Shown: in pieces, positions 60,889-64,000 of the stretch
Numbering within the stretch: position 1 is the stretch's first letter
Layout of the letters: every line of letters starts with the position of its first letter
Source: JBNAGF01 sp049801055
GTDB lineage: Bacteria > Pseudomonadota > Alphaproteobacteria > Rhodobacterales > Rhodobacteraceae
Length of the DNA stretch: 64,000 nucleotides
NCBI RefSeq assembly: GCF_049801055.1
Contig: NZ_JBNAGF010000006.1
Location: 62,001 to 126,000, forward strand
Direction of reading: 5' to 3'
The notes under the pieces: model-generated
Told to the model about the DNA's origin: nothing
Database searches by the model: none
What the model saw: only the letters and a program-made list of their open reading frames with translations
Made by a program: the position numbers and the translations under genes

Positions 60889-62658
60889 TTACATCCCGTC
60901 GCGGTGGGTGAATTCACCATTCAAAAGGGTTCCAACGACAAGCGCTTCTTCGATCATGTTTGCGGGTTCGATCTCGCGCAGGTTCTTCTGCCAAATGGCG
61001 ATGTCGGCGTATTTGCCAACCTCCAGCGATCCGATCACGTCCTCCATTCCCATCTGCCACGCCGGCGCGACTGTGTAGGCGTTCAGCACCTGATCGATGG
61101 TCATCACTGGACGCCAGTCAGGGAAGGGTTCTGCACCTTCGATCGTCGGTTCGATCAACGTCATCGCCTGCTGGAACAGGAATGCCGGATAGGCCCGTGC
61201 GATAGGCGCGCCGGGTGCGTCGCCGGAAAGCGAGAGATTGTCGTACATCTGGGCGATCTGTGAATACTGCCCATGCGCCTCGCGAGCAAAGGCCTCCTGC
61301 ATGATCTTGAACAGTTCCGATCCGTTCCGGCCGGCATCCAGTTCGTTGTAAAAGAGCGGGCTCGCGTTGGTGGGGATGTTATGTAGCACCACCCGGTCGC
61401 GGGTCTCGTTGTCCATTGATGTGAAATGGTCGATCCGGTTCCGCGCGTTCGGATAGGCTTTTTTCGCATCGATGATGATGTCCACATACCGCTTGATCAG
61501 GCGCGAGCCATCTGCATGGGTGATGACATTGATGTCGTTTGCGTTCGCGCGATTTACCACCTCGAAAATTCGGTCCGGTGTGACGCCATATTCGCCCCAG
61601 GTCGGCGCGTCGCCCGGATTTGCCGGCAGATAGGGAACAAGCTGCGTCGCCCCGCGTGCCAGCCAGGCATTCTCGGGGTGGATCTTGATCTTGTCGGTCC
61701 GCAACATGTCGGTGTCGTAGAGCGTGCGCATCTCCAGCGCGAAATCGACGATGTCCTGCGGGTCGGCATCCTGCAGCTTGAACCAAGGCATCACATTCAG
61801 GCGCAGTTTGGCATGACCGCTGTCTTCGCGCTCTTTCAGAACTCCCATGATCTCGCGCATATCCTGCTTCATGTTCTCGGTGCTGATGGAAAACCCCGGA
61901 GTCACCAGCCCCGGAACCATGGCCGTGGTCACACCTTTGCCAGACAGGAAGTCCTGTAGGACGTCCGCCGATTCCGGCACGATGGTGTCCGGGTTCCAAG
62001 CGCCCATTTTCACGAAGGACTCAAAAAAGATCGTCTCGATGGCCAGGCCGGTCGGATTGCCGTCGGCATCCCGCTCCCAATAGATGACGCCCGGCTGCTT
62101 ATCCGGTGTATCACGAGTCACGCCAGCGGCCTCCATCGCCAACGTGTTCAGCACCGCGTCATGGCTGGAGTTTCCGATCACCATCGTCGGCCGGCCGAGA
62201 TCCCATTTGTCCAGATCGGCGGCGCGCGGTTGCTGGTTGCCCAGATTGGCCGGTGCCCAGCCATAGCCGATCAGTGGCCCAGTTTCCTCGGGATTGGCAT
62301 CGACATACTCTTTCATCAGCCGCCCGACATCGTCGACCGACCGTGCGGCGCTGACGTCCACACCGGTGGTCATCCAGTTCGACGACACAACATGGTTGTG
62401 AGATTCGATCATGCCGGGCGTGGCATATTTACCGCCCAGGTCGATGACGTCTGTGCTGTCGCCAACAAATGCACTGGCGTCCTTGCTGGAGCCGATGAAG
62501 AGTATCTTGCCATCCTTGATGGCAACCGCCTCGGCAGTCGGTTGGGCGCTGTTCATCGTTTCGAACATGCCGTTCACAAGCAGTCGGTCTGCGGTTTGTG
62601 CCCAAGCACCTGCGGTTGCCATTGTCGCGATTACAGTTGCGAGAAAAACTTGCTTCAT
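60889..62658 (-). CDS. Periplasmic YtcJ-like amidohydrolase
   Basis: 589 residues with a signal peptide (MKQVFLATVIATMATAGAWA-QTAD). Its metal-binding motifs are GMIESHNHVVSS near residue 82, NVITHADGSRLIKRYVD, and IDHFTSMDN; LRLNVMPWFKLQD resembles the COG1574 core. It is a second YtcJ-type enzyme besides the cytosolic one at 42840-44486, sharing fold but not location. The ATG at 62658 is preferred over a TTG at 62670. Confidence 0.85.
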   Translation of the reverse strand: MKQVFLATVIATMATAGAWAQTADRLLVNGMFETMNSAQPTAEAVAIKDGKILFIGSSKDASAFVGDSTDVIDLGGKYATPGMIESHNHVVSSNWMTTGVDVSAARSVDDVGRLMKEYVDANPEETGPLIGYGWAPANLGNQQPRAADLDKWDLGRPTMVIGNSSHDAVLNTLAMEAAGVTRDTPDKQPGVIYWERDADGNPTGLAIETIFFESFVKMGAWNPDTIVPESADVLQDFLSGKGVTTAMVPGLVTPGFSISTENMKQDMREIMGVLKEREDSGHAKLRLNVMPWFKLQDADPQDIVDFALEMRTLYDTDMLRTDKIKIHPENAWLARGATQLVPYLPANPGDAPTWGEYGVTPDRIFEVVNRANANDINVITHADGSRLIKRYVDIIIDAKKAYPNARNRIDHFTSMDNETRDRVVLHNIPTNASPLFYNELDAGRNGSELFKIMQEAFAREAHGQYSQIAQMYDNLSLSGDAPGAPIARAYPAFLFQQAMTLIEPTIEGAEPFPDWRPVMTIDQVLNAYTVAPAWQMGMEDVIGSLEVGKYADIAIWQKNLREIEPANMIEEALVVGTLLNGEFTHRDGM

Positions 62659-62902
62659 TTCAGACCCCAAAATTTCCCTGACTCTGCGTGAACCGTAGGT
62701 TGTGGCGCGGGGCGGATCAAATCACTTTAGTGAAACGCATCGGAATTTTCTGCACCCTGAGAACAGCTTACTCGGAGCAGTGTTCTGCACGTCTCGGATA
62801 AAGGGAAGGATCGGCCGCGAAATGCCCGGCTGACACAAGCCGGACCGATTTCTGGTTCCGGAGTTGAATTTTCCCCTTTTTTTATGGTTGCCAACCGGCC
62901 TG

Positions 62903-64000
62903 TCAGCACCGGATCTTCTCCATTCCCGGATCATAAAGCGGTTTGAGAGAGGCCGTGGCCTCAACCATGTCTTCTGCTATCTGGATCTGCCAATGCCCGC
63001 TATGCACCAATTCTGCCGTCAGCGGTTTGTCGTGCTCGGCAAACCCGATGCCAACCGCTCCACCCAGAGAATGACCGTAGCCACCGATCTGAACATAGCC
63101 GACTTCTTTGCCATTCAGATAGATCGTCTCGTTGCCGTACAGCAGCGGCTTTGGGTCTTTCAGCAGGAACTGCAACATCCGCGTGGACGGAACCCCTTTG
63201 GCCTTTATGGCTGACAGCGCGTTGCGCCCGACGAAGCCGCCGGGCTTGTCCAGTTTGACGGCAAAGCCGAGACCGGCCTCGATCGGGTTGTCGGTGTTGT
63301 CCACATCAAGTCCGAAATCGCGATATGCCTTTTCCAGACGCAGACTGTTAAGCGTCTGCATGCCGGCATCTCGCAGGCCAAACTCGCGCCCCACGTCTTT
63401 CAACAGGTCATAGACCTGAACCGCCGCGTATGAGGGCACCTGAAGCTCCCAGCCGAGCTCACCTACGAACGTGACACGAAACGCTTTCACGACCCAGTAC
63501 CCGACATCAATGTCCTGCCATGTCATGAAGGGAAATGCCGCGTTCGACATGTCGGCGTTGGTGACTTTCTCCATCAACTGGCGCGCTTTGGGCCCGTGGA
63601 TGTTGATCTGCGTGATCGCAGGTGTGAGATCGGTGATCACTACGACTTCGCCGTCACGAACAAACCGTTTCATGCGCATCAATGTGTGTCCGTGGCTGTT
63701 TTCACCGACGACCACCATGAATTTGTCTGTTGCCAGACGCGTCACGGTCAGATCGGCTTCGAACCCGCCCTGTTCATTGACCCATGCCGTATAGACGAGG
63801 CGGCCGGGCTCCACGTCGATCTCGTTGCAGGAGAGGCGGCTCAGCAACGCCAGCGCATCCGGTCCTTCGACGTTGAACTTGGACATGGTCGACATGTCCA
63901 TGATGATGACATCTTCGCGCGCGGCGCGGTGTTCCTCGGCATGCCACTCGAACCAGTTCTGGCGGTGCCAGCTATAGGTGTCGATTTTTGCCTCGGCCGG
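62903..64000 (-). CDS. GcvT-family FAD-dependent oxidoreductase, C-terminal part
   Basis: The last 366 residues or so of a dimethylglycine/sarcosine dehydrogenase-like protein; the frame is open to the window edge, upstream of the ATG at 63901. The in-frame segment SWHRQNWFEWHAEEHRAAREDVIIMD joins the FAD part to the GcvT (aminomethyltransferase) fold. GELGWELQVP is the folate-binding-domain signature. The family demethylates N-methylated amines and passes the C1 unit to tetrahydrofolate. Confidence 0.85.
   Translation of the reverse strand, partial: PAEAKIDTYSWHRQNWFEWHAEEHRAAREDVIIMDMSTMSKFNVEGPDALALLSRLSCNEIDVEPGRLVYTAWVNEQGGFEADLTVTRLATDKFMVVVGENSHGHTLMRMKRFVRDGEVVVITDLTPAITQINIHGPKARQLMEKVTNADMSNAAFPFMTWQDIDVGYWVVKAFRVTFVGELGWELQVPSYAAVQVYDLLKDVGREFGLRDAGMQTLNSLRLEKAYRDFGLDVDNTDNPIEAGLGFAVKLDKPGGFVGRNALSAIKAKGVPSTRMLQFLLKDPKPLLYGNETIYLNGKEVGYVQIGGYGHSLGGAVGIGFAEHDKPLTAELVHSGHWQIQIAEDMVEATASLKPLYDPGMEKIRC

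Overview
The window is about 60% G+C. Its gene content points to a marine alphaproteobacterium of the Roseobacter group (Rhodobacteraceae): ornithine cyclodeaminase/arginase under an Lrp regulator, tripartite tricarboxylate and Dpp-type uptake systems, a fasciclin/RTX protein and GcvT-family oxidoreductases. This placement is inferred from gene families, because no rRNA gene is present.

Layout. 1-6.6 kb is chromosomal: an HNH endonuclease, an arginine-to-ornithine-to-proline pair (arginase, ornithine cyclodeaminase) with a divergent Lrp/AsnC regulator, a secreted fasciclin-RTX protein, a DsbB-like protein and a small membrane protein, ending in tRNA-Leu(CAA). 6584-22415 is an integrated element of 15.8 kb. 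It lies between a 59-bp direct repeat of the tRNA-Leu 3' end, with a tyrosine integrase next to the right repeat. Almost all of its genes read leftward: AlpA-like protein, ParB/HTH protein, a 1333-residue primase-helicase, HNH nuclease, small-terminase-like protein, a coiled-coil protein, an HK97-fold major capsid protein, small connector-sized proteins, a gp10-like protein and several accessory proteins. I find no portal, large terminase, protease or tail genes. It therefore looks like a capsid-encoding phage satellite and not a complete prophage, and it is the most interesting object in the window.

22.7-29.8 kb carries a likely sulfoacetate module: acylating aldehyde dehydrogenase, CoA ligase, TctABC transporter and a divergent LacI regulator. 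29.8-35.5 kb is an alcohol-oxidation operon (GMC oxidoreductase, acyl-CoA ligase, aldehyde dehydrogenase) with a TetR regulator and a strong palindrome at its promoter. 36.2-45.4 kb is a Dpp-type ABC transporter with a LysR regulator, and divergently an amidohydrolase coupled to a COG0523 metal-chaperone GTPase.

45.4-47 kb is a decayed stretch with a frameshifted nucleotide cyclase and an orphan tRNA 3' fragment. 47-52.3 kb is a Zur-linked metal cluster: DUF2796 His-rich protein, ABC ATPase and permease, a signal-peptide protein and two convergent DUF3299 proteins, resembling the Vibrio Zrg zinc system. 52.6-64 kb holds an HxlR regulator with a divergent FAD oxidoreductase, an alpha/beta-hydrolase membrane protein, a phytoene-desaturase-like oxidoreductase with an NTF2-like partner, a secreted metallo-beta-lactamase-fold protein, an outer-membrane barrel, a periplasmic amidohydrolase, and the 3' part of a GcvT-family oxidoreductase that runs off the right edge.

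All functions are read from sequence and remembered family features. No database search was run.
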